From Butyricicoccus pullicaecorum (GTDB lineage Bacteria; Bacillota; Clostridia; Oscillospirales; Butyricicoccaceae), in the NCBI GenBank assembly GCA_018365995.1, contig JAGZIY010000006.1, positions 43,000 to 106,999 on the forward strand: a DNA stretch of 64,000 nucleotides. Reading direction: 5' to 3'. Within the stretch, counting starts at the first letter, position 1. Every line of letters starts with the position of its first letter. The notes below the pieces were generated by a model. The model was not told the DNA's origin. It saw only the letters and a program-made list of their open reading frames with translations, and ran no database searches. The translations under genes were made by a program, and so were the position numbers. Of the stretch, positions 7,453 through 15,301 are shown piece after piece.

Positions 7453-7470
7453 ACCGAAAGTGGTTTACAT
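7447..7470 (+). promoter_or_regulatory. inverted repeat copy 3 (putative operator)
   Basis: ATGTAAACC-N6-GGTTTACAT, 36 bases ahead of the HTH-membrane regulator start. Confidence 0.6.
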
Positions 7471-7505
7471 AACACATGTATATTCTTAAAATTAGGGGTG
7501 AAAGA

Positions 7506-7991
7506 ATGGAACTAAAAGACAAATTGGTATTGCTGAGAAAGGGGAAAGGGCTTTCCCAATTGGAACTGGCAGAGATTCTCAATGTATCTCGGCAGTCAAT
7601 ATCTCGGTGGGAGGTTGGAACATCGGTTCCAACAATGGAAAAGCTGATTGCACTGAGTAAGCTGTATGATATACCGCTTGACGAACTGATTCATCAGAAA
7701 GAGGGACAGGAAAATACAGTGCAGGCTTTTGAGCAAAATGAGAAAGAAGAGAAGGAAGGTGAAAAACAGCAGGAAATATATAAAGAGTACCATCATATTA
7801 GAAAGAGTATTGATCGTATCAGTATAGGAGTCTTGCTTATTTTGTTGGTTTTGCTTTCTTGTATCGTGATATATTGCATGACAAATCGTGAGTTCTCAGC
7901 TATCCCGATTGAAAAACTAGATAGATATGTAATAGAACCAGAAGATATTGAGTTAGGGGAAACTGAGGCCATAACAGACGATAGACCTTGA
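7506..7991 (+). CDS. XRE-family HTH regulator with C-terminal membrane anchor
   Basis: The intact version of the module regulator, 161 residues. HTH_3 domain at about 5-60 (LSQLELAEILNVSRQSISRW), charged Glu/Lys linker at 65-105, one hydrophobic helix at about 107-125 (IGVLLILLVLLSCIVIYCM), then an acidic tail of about 35 residues. Topology with the HTH inside and the acidic tail outside is expected. The start at 7506 has AGGGGTGAAAG upstream. A membrane-bound DNA-binding protein beside genes for exported proteins suggests sensing at the membrane or in the envelope, which is inference. The cargo genes at 8013 and 8633 follow. Confidence 0.8.
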   Translation: MELKDKLVLLRKGKGLSQLELAEILNVSRQSISRWEVGTSVPTMEKLIALSKLYDIPLDELIHQKEGQENTVQAFEQNEKEEKEGEKQQEIYKEYHHIRKSIDRISIGVLLILLVLLSCIVIYCMTNREFSAIPIEKLDRYVIEPEDIELGETEAITDDRP

Positions 7992-8012
7992 TTGAGAGGA
8001 GAAATTTAGGGT

Positions 8013-8483
8013 ATGAAAAAGTTAATGGTATTTTTGGTATGTACATTGGTGTTAAATTTGGTAAGAATGTCTCCGGCTATGGCTATGGAGCATGTAGTTG
8101 CTGATGACATTATAACAGAAGATATCGCAATAGATATTTCTGCCTTGGCATGTGAAAGAGTTGATTCCGTAGAGAATGTACAAACTTCGCCATATGCCAC
8201 CACATCTTTTGATTGGAGTATTTCTGCGGGTAAGATTAAGAAAGATACCACTGGATTTCCAATGAGAAAGAAGGAAACAATTACTATAGAAGGTACATTT
8301 ACTCCTCAAGATGCAAATATTGATTTTGGTTTGATTACCCCAGATGGTTTTTTCTACGCTATGAGTGGAAAAGATGGAAGATTTAATCAAACAATTAGAG
8401 TGGATCAGGATGGAGAGTATTATTTAGCAGTTAGAAATAATTCAGCCAAAACGGTTGATGCAAAAGGAATTGTTTATTATTAA
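8013..8483 (+). CDS. small secreted protein of unknown function
   Basis: A 156-residue product with a signal peptide (MKKLMVFLVCTLVLNLV, cleavage probably after AMA near residue 25) and GAGAGGAG upstream. The mature part has a linker and then a beta-rich domain from about residue 60 (FDWSISAGKIKKDTTGFPM, ETITIEGTFTPQDANIDFGL, QTIRVDQDGEYYLAVRN). The last segment recalls pre-peptidase C-terminal or other beta-sandwich domains in which GEYYLAV-type strands are common. No active-site motif is seen. It lies 21 bases after the membrane-anchored regulator, so the two are probably one transcript. Confidence 0.65.
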   Translation: MKKLMVFLVCTLVLNLVRMSPAMAMEHVVADDIITEDIAIDISALACERVDSVENVQTSPYATTSFDWSISAGKIKKDTTGFPMRKKETITIEGTFTPQDANIDFGLITPDGFFYAMSGKDGRFNQTIRVDQDGEYYLAVRNNSAKTVDAKGIVYY

Positions 8484-8542
8484 GTATTAAGTACAGGTAA
8501 ACCTAAGTGAAGGGGGCTGGTCAGTATCTAAATAAATTTTAG

Positions 8543-8569
8543 TAAGGAGGAGTGTGCATAATGCCATAG
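8543..8569 (+). other. orphan ribosome site with a two-codon ORF
   Basis: AAGGAGG followed by ATG CCA TAG between the two secreted-protein genes. It looks like the remaining start of a lost gene, or a chance match. Confidence 0.3.
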
Positions 8570-8632
8570 GAATTTTAATTAAGAAAAATATCTAAACAAT
8601 TGATAAGTAGAAAACAGTTAGGGTGAGTGATT

Positions 8633-10162
8633 ATGAAAAAAATATTTTGTATTATGTTATGTTTGTTGTTAATATGTGGTAACACTTCACTAGCTTTGGG
8701 CAGAGAAAATCAAAGTTTTATCTCTCAGGATTTAGAGATACCGGATGAGATTATTGTTTCTGATGGTACTACGTTGATCTATAATGATGGTGCGATGAAT
8801 GAAGTAATTTCGTTTGCTGAGGTTACTTCAGAAATTGATATTTCTGGGGATATTAATTTTGCTACATCGGATCAAATACAAGAAGATGTGGGTTCGAATG
8901 TTCCATTAATATATAATAATGGAACAAATCGTGCACCTGTGGCAGAGTTGAAAGCGACAATTTTAAATCCTGAGTCTATGGTCAATGGTCATTTTACTAC
9001 TGAAACACAGATTGCTTGGTTATGGGAGTTTAATGGAGAAAAATTTACATATGACCCTGATGGAGATGCCATTGTAAACATGAGTATAGGAGGGATTTCG
9101 TCTGATGATATTATTGGGACGATTAATGGAGGCATCGGTTTTGCAACACAATGCAAGACTCCAGCACAATACATTTTGACCTTTAAGGTTCAAGATAGTA
9201 AAGGTGAGTGGTCTAATACTGCACAATATGTATTTGAAATAGAACCTATTGATGGGAATACCCGCCCGGTTTGTCATCTGGGTACTTCCTCAAGAGATAT
9301 TTGTCCCAAGCAGCCGATGATGATTTCATGGGAAGATTCCGTTGATGATACAGTAGGAGATCAGGTTACTGGCTTTAATGGGGTTGCCATTAAGGATGGT
9401 AATATGACGAATATTTCAGAGTATGTGATTGAAGCTACTTCTACAAATTGTGTTTTGACTTTTCCTGATGTTGGAGACTATGAAATTCGTGGGCGCGTTG
9501 TAGATTCGCATGGAGCATGGTCTAATTGGGTTGTATTTGATGTTAAAGTTTCAAATGCAGTACTAAAGGATATTCATATTGATGGGATTGAAAATTTAGA
9601 GAGTCAAACGTCATATTGGGTAAGACAAAAAGAGGCTAGGGACTTTAATGCTGTAAGCCCCAGTGATGAAGGTGCACAATATCTTTGTGATAATTTTGGT
9701 TCCCATGCACTACCCAGTCATTTTCCCTCTAAAATGGTGATGGACACAAAAATGGGAGTGTCGGGATATGTCACAACAGAAAATGGTACTCCTGTGAGAA
9801 ACGCTACTGTGAGAATTGAGATGCCAATACATTCAAATCGATCTGGGGGGTTATATAAACTTGTTTCTACTGATTCGAATGGTTATTTTTCATACAGACC
9901 AGAAACAAAGCAATATTGGGTCGATTTAGGACTTTACGAGAGTGAATCACAAGTTAATTTGATGTTCGCTGGTACAATCCTTACAGAGTATAGTCGATAT
10001 AGTCGTTCAACAGGTACTAATTTTGTAGAGATTGGTACAATTACTGTCTCAGCGATGGGACAAAGCTATTCTGAAGATGTGATAATTGAACTCGGATATT
10101 CACAAAAACCGATTATTGGAAATCTCATGTATCATGGCGGCAGTCAGTGGACTTATGTATGA
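8633..10162 (+). CDS. large secreted multidomain protein with PKD/Ig-like and carboxypeptidase-regulatory-like domains
   Basis: A 509-residue product. The ATG at 8633 is preferred over GTG at 8627 because of spacing from GGGTGAG. Signal peptide at residues 1-24 (MKKIFCIMLCLLLICGN, ending LALG). Two PKD-like or Ig-like repeats follow: about residues 100-205 (RAPVAELKAT, then YDPDGDAIV, SKGEWSNTAQYVFEI) and 210-310 (RPVCHLGTSS, GDYEIRGRVVDSHGAWSNW). Near residues 380-440 is a carboxypeptidase-regulatory/CNA-B-like segment (GVSGYVTTENGTPVRNATV, TDSNGYFSY). These are adhesion or scaffold modules, with no enzyme domain seen and no LPxTG or SLH anchor. It is module 3 cargo and overlaps no neighbour. 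Confidence 0.65.
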   Translation: MKKIFCIMLCLLLICGNTSLALGRENQSFISQDLEIPDEIIVSDGTTLIYNDGAMNEVISFAEVTSEIDISGDINFATSDQIQEDVGSNVPLIYNNGTNRAPVAELKATILNPESMVNGHFTTETQIAWLWEFNGEKFTYDPDGDAIVNMSIGGISSDDIIGTINGGIGFATQCKTPAQYILTFKVQDSKGEWSNTAQYVFEIEPIDGNTRPVCHLGTSSRDICPKQPMMISWEDSVDDTVGDQVTGFNGVAIKDGNMTNISEYVIEATSTNCVLTFPDVGDYEIRGRVVDSHGAWSNWVVFDVKVSNAVLKDIHIDGIENLESQTSYWVRQKEARDFNAVSPSDEGAQYLCDNFGSHALPSHFPSKMVMDTKMGVSGYVTTENGTPVRNATVRIEMPIHSNRSGGLYKLVSTDSNGYFSYRPETKQYWVDLGLYESESQVNLMFAGTILTEYSRYSRSTGTNFVEIGTITVSAMGQSYSEDVIIELGYSQKPIIGNLMYHGGSQWTYV

Positions 10163-10176
10163 AGAGGAGTGGTTCG

Positions 10177-11058
10177 ATGTTTATCAATTCTATGGCAATA
10201 TCTTTGCGACCGATGTTAGAACATGCAGGAGATAAAGCACATACAGTTTTCCAGCCTCTTAGTAAAACTCCGCTCAATCGTACTTTAGAGCAATTAAATG
10301 GGCAAATGACAGGGAAAGATAAGGTACAGCAGACTAAGGAAAAGAATAAGCAGGACACCTTTGAATCCCAGCTGAGTCAGCTCATGGAAATGAAAGAAGA
10401 TGATTTGGAAAAGTATGATGAAACTTCTACGATTGGATTACAATTTATGTATAATTTCGCAAATTTTTGTCGAATTACTGCAAAAAGAAGAGAAGAAAGT
10501 TTGCAGGAATACAAAAATCAACTTTTAGCTTTTGATGGTACGATTCACAGATTGCAGGATATGTTAGATGAAAAGGCTCCATTAGAAGATGGACTTACCA
10601 TGGAGCAGGCAAGAATTGTTTTGGAAGCCACGAAAAAAGCAAGAGCTACTTTTTTGCATGAGGGTGCAAAAGAATTGAATAAATTTTCCATGCAGATACT
10701 TGATGGCAGTCATTATGACTTAAGTCAGTATTATCAATTAGGTAATACAGAAAAGAATGTGCCAACATATGACGAGCTTTCTATTGACCCCGATGTAGAA
10801 AACATCTATGAAGAAATTGACAAAGCGATTTCTTCCCAGCAGACAGTTGTAAAAACTTATGGCAATACTTGCTCCATATTAGGGAAGTTAATAGAGAGTC
10901 GGGAGCCATATCAGAGAGATGGAAGTCGAAGAAGTGTTATGGCAGAAGACTTCTCCGCAGCGCCTGAAAGAGTGTCCTGTTTTTACAATATTTACAAACA
11001 GTTGGAAGAGGACTTTAGAGAGATGAAACGCGAGTTGCTTGATTCAGATAGACATTAG
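10177..11058 (+). CDS. cytoplasmic, helix-rich protein of unknown function
   Basis: A 293-residue product without signal peptide or membrane segment. The ATG at 10177 follows GAGGAG by seven bases; an upstream in-frame start overlaps the previous gene. The sequence is charged and largely helical: a Gln/Lys-rich region near residues 35-75, then coiled-coil-like stretches such as KRREESLQEYKNQLLAFDG and a C-terminal YKQLEEDFREMKRELL. I recognise no domain. It follows the large secreted protein by 14 bases and is the only clearly cytoplasmic cargo in the island apart from the regulators. A chaperone or scaffold for the exported proteins is possible but unsupported. Confidence 0.6.
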   Translation: MFINSMAISLRPMLEHAGDKAHTVFQPLSKTPLNRTLEQLNGQMTGKDKVQQTKEKNKQDTFESQLSQLMEMKEDDLEKYDETSTIGLQFMYNFANFCRITAKRREESLQEYKNQLLAFDGTIHRLQDMLDEKAPLEDGLTMEQARIVLEATKKARATFLHEGAKELNKFSMQILDGSHYDLSQYYQLGNTEKNVPTYDELSIDPDVENIYEEIDKAISSQQTVVKTYGNTCSILGKLIESREPYQRDGSRRSVMAEDFSAAPERVSCFYNIYKQLEEDFREMKRELLDSDRH

Positions 11059-11159
11059 GAGATGTAAAAGATTCATATACAAGGAATTGATGTGCTTGAT
11101 TTGGATTCCTTTCAAAGCGAGCGAATTTTCGCGGATTGTAATACCGATGAGGAGTTTCT

Positions 11160-12218
11160 ATGAACCATGGTATCCTGCGTTTCATTAGCAGTGCTGTTCT
11201 AACAGCTTTGTCACTTCTTATATTCTCAGGCTGTAATAATCCTGTACAGCCTACAACGGAACAAAAATATAACGGTTACCTCAGCTTTACGACTACCGAA
11301 GAAAGTCCAATGACAGATTTCTATCTTGCAGAAGGAATCGTTCACAAGATTGATTTGAAAAGCAAAGAAGTCTCAGAGGTATTTCAGTATCATCACACAG
11401 CAATGTATCCTCTGGGCGTTTATGATGAACAAACGAATTGTGTGTATTATTCCAAGGAACTTTCAGACACTTCTTCTGCAAAGGAAGGCTTGAATGACCA
11501 AATCTTTGTACATGATTTTACCACCAACACAGATACCATGCTGACAGATGACCTGATTGCTGTAAATGATGTGATTCCAGTAGATGAAAAGACAGTGTTC
11601 TTTTTGGGGGCAAGGAAAGATGGATTGCTTGCACTGGGAAAAGTCAATCCAAAAACGAAAGAGGTTCAATATTGGAAAGAGCCTGCGCCGTTAACAACAC
11701 GAGCGATTTGTGTTGACCGTGTACAGAAGCGTGTCTATGCCGCGGTCTTTGATGATGAGGAGGAGTATACATCCTTGCGCACAAATGGACCGGCACCGTC
11801 CTATACGCTTTGCTCCTACGACTATGATTTGAGCGATCGCCGTGAGATTCTGCGTGTGGAAAATAAGGAAATTTATGGGGTATGTTCCATGAATGGCAAG
11901 GTTTTTTATACGACTTTGGAGTGGGAACATGAAAATCCTGTTTTTTCAAATGAACTGATTGATGTGGATACAGGTGAGACCTTATGGGAGTCAGATCAAC
12001 ATTTTTCAAGAGGACGCTGTTTTTCAGAAGATGGAAAGGGAATCTATTGTTTCTTGGACGGTGAAAATGAGACAGATGAGAAAGCCAGTGCACAAGCGAG
12101 CGGAATCTATTATTTTGACTTTGAAACACAGGAATATACCCCTGTGTTCACAGAGGAAGGTGTCGACTGGCCGTTACAGCCGAGATTTCAATTGATGCCT
12201 AGCGGTGTGAAACAATAA
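11160..12218 (+). CDS. lipoprotein, probable beta-propeller-like sensor or binding protein
   Basis: A 352-residue product with GAGGAG upstream. Lipoprotein signal peptide: hydrophobic stretch FISSAVLTALSLLIF and lipobox FSGC with the Cys at about residue 25. The mature part repeats motifs such as EQTNCVYYSKELSD, VQKRVYAAVFDDEE, MNGKVFYTTLEWE and GKGIYCFLDGEN, each roughly 45-60 residues apart, which suggests blades of a beta-propeller. No enzyme motif is visible. Base composition is somewhat less AT-rich than the preceding genes. The terminator/promoter cassette follows immediately. Confidence 0.6.
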   Translation: MNHGILRFISSAVLTALSLLIFSGCNNPVQPTTEQKYNGYLSFTTTEESPMTDFYLAEGIVHKIDLKSKEVSEVFQYHHTAMYPLGVYDEQTNCVYYSKELSDTSSAKEGLNDQIFVHDFTTNTDTMLTDDLIAVNDVIPVDEKTVFFLGARKDGLLALGKVNPKTKEVQYWKEPAPLTTRAICVDRVQKRVYAAVFDDEEEYTSLRTNGPAPSYTLCSYDYDLSDRREILRVENKEIYGVCSMNGKVFYTTLEWEHENPVFSNELIDVDTGETLWESDQHFSRGRCFSEDGKGIYCFLDGENETDEKASAQASGIYYFDFETQEYTPVFTEEGVDWPLQPRFQLMPSGVKQ

Positions 12219-12261
12219 TCTGCGGAGTTTTGAAGCGCATATATTTTTATCCGGTATCAGA

Positions 12262-12299
12262 ATAGGGGCTGCCAAGTGCAGTTCCTATTTTTGTTTTTC
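12262..12299 (+). terminator. terminator at the right end of the island
   Basis: Stem ATAGGGGCTGC / GCAGTTCCTAT with two G-T pairs, loop CAAGT and a T-rich tail. Confidence 0.8.
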
Positions 12300-12300
12300 A

Positions 12301-12329
12301 TTGCGGCATAGATAGGAATTGTGTATAAT
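12301..12329 (+). promoter_or_regulatory. SigA-type promoter of the DUF805 gene
   Basis: TTGCGG-N17-TATAAT, the third copy of the module promoter. It is positioned about 58 bases before the DUF805 start codon. Confidence 0.75.
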
Positions 12330-12386
12330 GGACTCACAAGAGAGTTGTAAAATATGATTCGCAGCATAGAAGGAGAGTATCAAACC

Positions 12387-12734
12387 ATGGAAACCAATCC
12401 CATTCGCGCCTTTGCGGAAATGTGGACACATACTTTTGATTTTTCGGGGCGTACCCGCCGTACCTCTTATTGGGGTGCGGTGGTTGTGAATTTTCTGGTT
12501 ACATTTTTACTGGACTTCATTCCGTATGCAAACATTGTCTATATGGTGGTGAGCATATTGCCCGGGATTGCAATGTCAGTGCGCCGTCTGCATGACATCA
12601 ACTGGTCAGGCTGGTGGCTGCTGGTTGCCCTGATTCCATTTGGCGGGATCTTTGTATTGGTGCTTCTGCTGATGGACAGCACGGGTGCAAATCGCTTCGG
12701 GGATAGCCCCAAGTATGGAAAGGTACCGTTCTAA
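12387..12734 (+). CDS. DUF805 family membrane protein
   Basis: A 115-residue small membrane protein. The ATG at 12387 is chosen because AAGGAGAG lies about ten bases upstream; the ATG at 12354 lacks a site. The DUF805 pattern is visible: SGRTRRTSYWGAVVVNF near the N-terminus, two hydrophobic segments, the conserved SVRRLHDINWSGWW and the C-terminal GANRFGDSPKYG. Function is unknown for the family as a whole. The gene is transcribed from a promoter duplicated in the neighbouring island, and the rimP operon promoter follows about 75 bases later. Confidence 0.85.
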   Translation: METNPIRAFAEMWTHTFDFSGRTRRTSYWGAVVVNFLVTFLLDFIPYANIVYMVVSILPGIAMSVRRLHDINWSGWWLLVALIPFGGIFVLVLLLMDSTGANRFGDSPKYGKVPF

Positions 12735-12810
12735 GACGGCTTGTTTTGCTGCGATACCCAGTAGAATGGTCTGGAAATTGCTTATGCACATAAAAAATTT
12801 TGCAGATGAC

Positions 12811-12839
12811 TTGCATCAGGGGCAAAAAGATGATATACT
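12811..12839 (+). promoter_or_regulatory. SigA-type promoter of the rimP-nusA-infB operon
   Basis: TTGCAT-N17-TATACT, 83 bases before the rimP start. The leader hairpin at 12870 lies in between. Confidence 0.7.
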
Positions 12840-12869
12840 AAGAAAAGTAAAGTATGATGCGATTTTAAG

Positions 12870-12887
12870 GAGTGGGGCAACCCACTC
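12870..12887 (+). other. rimP leader hairpin
   Basis: Perfect 7-bp stem GAGTGGG / CCCACTC closed by a GCAA (GNRA) tetraloop, then TTTCTTATT. I recall similar GAGUGGG..CCCACUC hairpins ahead of rimP in other Firmicutes. It may attenuate the operon or be bound by one of its products. Confidence 0.55.
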
Positions 12888-12921
12888 TTTCTTATTGCAT
12901 TTCGTCAATCAGGAGGTAGGC

Positions 12922-13386
12922 ATGCAGACAAAGGAGCTGATCCGCAGAGTAGAGGAAATGGCGCTGCCGCTATGTGAGCAGGTTGGCGTGAGCCTCTGGG
13001 ATGTGGAGTTTGAAAAAGAAGGCGGTCAGTATATGCTGACCATCACCATCGACCGCGAAGGCGGTGTGGATATCGACCACTGCGAAAAGATTTCACGTGC
13101 AATTGACCCCATGCTGGACGCCAGAGAATTTGATGCGCTCCCGCCATATACGCTGTGTGTGTCCTCTGCCGGACTGGAACGCCGACTGAAAAAGCCAGAG
13201 CACTTTGCAAAGTATCTGGGAGAAATCGTTGAAGTCAAGTTTTACAAGGCGATTGACGGTGCAAAGACCCTTGAAGGCAAGCTTATGAGCTACGACAATG
13301 GAGATGTCACCATCGAAGCCGATGGGCAGACAGCTGTATATGAGGCAAAGGATATTGCTGCTGTGCGCTTGACCATCGCGCTGTGA
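12922..13386 (+). CDS. rimP: ribosome maturation factor RimP
   Basis: A 154-residue 30S assembly factor. The ATG at 12922 is fixed by AGGAGG five bases before it; the long open frame upstream (from 12685) overlaps the DUF805 gene and is not coding. Family signatures: an N-terminal domain with VGVSLWDVEFEKEGG, TITIDREGGVDIDHCEKISR, and YTLCVSSAGLERRLKKPEHF, then a C-terminal SH3-like domain (KTLEGKLMSYDNGDVTI). It is the first gene of the rimP-nusA-rnpM-ylxQ-infB-rbfA operon. Confidence 0.95.
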   Translation: MQTKELIRRVEEMALPLCEQVGVSLWDVEFEKEGGQYMLTITIDREGGVDIDHCEKISRAIDPMLDAREFDALPPYTLCVSSAGLERRLKKPEHFAKYLGEIVEVKFYKAIDGAKTLEGKLMSYDNGDVTIEADGQTAVYEAKDIAAVRLTIAL

Positions 13387-13447
13387 GGGATAAGGAAACC
13401 GTGTTCTGAGGGACACACAGGATCGTAAGGAGTGAATCATAACCACA

Positions 13448-14509
13448 ATGATAAACAAAGAGTTTTTCGCCGCTGTTGAGCAGCTGGAGAAGGAGAAGGG
13501 GATTCCGGTCGATTATATGCTTGACCGCGTGGGTCAGGCATTGATTACCGCTTATAAACGTGAAAATGATGGCATGACAGATAATGTCTATGTTGTTCCG
13601 GACCGTCAGAAGCAGGAAATCCGAATGTTCGTGCGCAAGACCGTTGTAGATGATGTATATGAGCCGTATGAGGAACTGAATCTGGAGGAAGCACGCGAAT
13701 ATAAGGAAAATGCAATGTTGGGTGATATCATTGATATTGATATTCCGACCCGCTCCTTTGGCCGTATTGCAGCACAGACTGCAAAGCAGGTTATTATTCA
13801 GGGAATCCGTGAGGCAGAGCGCGGCATGGTATTGTCCGAGTTCGAATCCAAGGAGCATGAAATCCTGACAGCTACAGTCTCCCGTATTGACCCACGCGGC
13901 GGATACATTTTGGAAATGATTTCTCAGGGGGAGAAAACCGAAGCAATCCTGCCTGTATCCGAGCAGGTACGCACTGAGCAGTTCAAGGAAGGCGACCGTA
14001 TCAAGGTTTATGTCATTGAGGTGCGCAAGGGTACACGTGGACCGCAGATTTTGATTTCCCGTACCCATCCGGGTCTTGTAAAGCGCCTATTTGAATTGGA
14101 GGTTCCGGAGATCCATGACGGTGTGGTCGAGATAAAGTCAATTGCGAGAGAGGCAGGCAGCCGCACCAAAATCGCGGTAACCTCCAATGACCCGAATGTA
14201 GATCCTATCGGTGCCTGTGTTGGTACACGCGGTGCACGTGTCGGGAACATTGTAGATGAACTGGGCGGCGAGAAGATCGATATTATCAAGTGGAGTGAAG
14301 ATACAGCGGCATTTGTTTCCGCAGCACTTGCACCAGCAGATGTCGTATCTGCAACCATGCAGCCGGAAGCAAAGGCGTGCCGTGTCATTGTACCAGATGA
14401 CCAGCTTTCTCTTGCCATTGGTAAGGAAGGTCAAAATGCACGTCTCGCAGCTAAACTGACCAGCTGCAAGATTGATATTGCTTCTGCTTCTCAGGCAGAA
14501 GCAGAATAA
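13448..14509 (+). CDS. nusA: transcription termination/antitermination protein NusA
   Basis: Elongation factor that binds RNA polymerase and nascent RNA and influences pausing and termination. The product is 353 residues, the short Firmicutes form without the acidic C-terminal repeats. Order of domains: N-terminal polymerase-binding region (FFAAVEQLEKEKGIP), S1 domain at about 135-200 (TATVSRIDPRGGYILEM), then two KH domains with RTKIAVTSNDPNVDPIGACVG and LSLAIGKEGQNARLAAKLT. The ATG at 13448 is some 15 bases from the nearest AGGAG, so the exact start is slightly uncertain. rnpM follows after 20 bases. Confidence 0.96.
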   Translation: MINKEFFAAVEQLEKEKGIPVDYMLDRVGQALITAYKRENDGMTDNVYVVPDRQKQEIRMFVRKTVVDDVYEPYEELNLEEAREYKENAMLGDIIDIDIPTRSFGRIAAQTAKQVIIQGIREAERGMVLSEFESKEHEILTATVSRIDPRGGYILEMISQGEKTEAILPVSEQVRTEQFKEGDRIKVYVIEVRKGTRGPQILISRTHPGLVKRLFELEVPEIHDGVVEIKSIAREAGSRTKIAVTSNDPNVDPIGACVGTRGARVGNIVDELGGEKIDIIKWSEDTAAFVSAALAPADVVSATMQPEAKACRVIVPDDQLSLAIGKEGQNARLAAKLTSCKIDIASASQAEAE

Positions 14510-14529
14510 AAAGCAAGGGGGGACAGACC

Positions 14530-14808
14530 ATGCAGCAAAAAAAGATCCCCATGCGGCAGTGCTTGGGCTGCCGTACCATGCACCCAAAGCGTGAACTCAT
14601 TCGTGCAGTGCGCTCGCCGCAGGGAGAAATTACGCTTGACTTTAAGGGACGTGCTCCGGGACGCGGTGCATATCTATGCCCAAATCCGGACTGTCTCAAA
14701 AAAGCACGGAAATCACGTGCTCTGGAGCGCGCATTTTCCTGTGAGGTGCCGGAGACCGTTTATGATGCGCTGGAAGCGCGCATGGAGGAAGAAACAAATG
14801 CAGATTGA
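14530..14808 (+). CDS. rnpM: YlxR/RnpM family RNA-binding protein (DUF448)
   Basis: A 92-residue basic protein of the YlxR family, reported in B. subtilis to modulate RNase P. The signature MRQCLGCRTMHPKRELIR lies near the N-terminus and GRAPGRGAYLCPNPDCLKKA in the middle, with Cys pairs visible. Conserved operon position between nusA and a ribosomal L7Ae-like gene supports the call. It overlaps the next gene by 11 bases. Confidence 0.92.
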   Translation: MQQKKIPMRQCLGCRTMHPKRELIRAVRSPQGEITLDFKGRAPGRGAYLCPNPDCLKKARKSRALERAFSCEVPETVYDALEARMEEETNAD

Positions 14809-15199
14809 ATCGCTGCTTGGACTGATTGGTCTGGCTCGCCGTGCGGGAAAGCTTTCGGTAGGCGAGGCATTGACCGCAGAGACTGTCGCGGCTGGACGTG
14901 CCCGCGCAATTTTTCTTGCGCAGGATGCAGGAGAAGCAACAAAGCGCAAGGTCATGCGGCATGATGCTCACGTTCCCGTATTTCAGGTTCCCTGTGACAA
15001 ACAGACGCTTGGAAAGGCAGTCGGTTTTGCAGGCTGTGCGGTGTGTGCCATGCACGATGTTGGTATGGCAGAGGCAGCCGCCAAAAAGCTGTCCGAGATT
15101 TCGCCGGAGAATGCACAGGCAGCAAGGCGTGTGAGCGAAAAGAAATCGCATATTGAAAGCCGAAAAGGACTAAAAAAGGACAAAAAGTCCCGCGGATAA
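14798..15199 (+). CDS. ylxQ: L7Ae/L30e/S12e/Gadd45 family RNA-binding protein (YlxQ-like)
   Basis: A 133-residue product starting at the ATG in the end of rnpM, with GGAGGA about eight bases before it. The L7Ae fold is recognisable from LLGLIGLARRAGKLSVGEAL, AGRARAIFLAQDAGEATKRK and CDKQTLGKAVGFAGCAVCA. Members bind kink-turn RNA. The C-terminus carries a Lys/Arg-rich extension (KGLKKDKKSRG). The open frame that extends upstream to 14591 lies inside rnpM and is not coding. infB follows after 102 bases. Confidence 0.9.
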   Translation: MQIESLLGLIGLARRAGKLSVGEALTAETVAAGRARAIFLAQDAGEATKRKVMRHDAHVPVFQVPCDKQTLGKAVGFAGCAVCAMHDVGMAEAAAKKLSEISPENAQAARRVSEKKSHIESRKGLKKDKKSRG

Positions 15200-15301
15200 T
15201 TCCGCGTTTGCATAGATGACGCCGTATTTTAGAATAGGGCACCCTTCCAAACCGCTTGCGGTATATGCCGTCTGCGGAAATTCTTATGGAGGTGAATGCT
15301 A

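Larger units (their letters stand above)
12205..12356 (+). repeat. direct repeat, terminator-promoter cassette (copy B)
   Basis: Close match to 4125-4282 from the bases around the upstream stop codon through to about 30 bases past the -10 box. Here it is not followed by the leader ORF, inverted repeat or HTH gene, but by a DUF805 gene. It marks the right edge of the island. Confidence 0.75.

Noticed and set aside
8890..8910. GGTTCGAAT stretch resembling a tRNA T-loop
   Set aside because: It lies inside an open secreted-protein gene and no acceptor or anticodon stem can be built around it.
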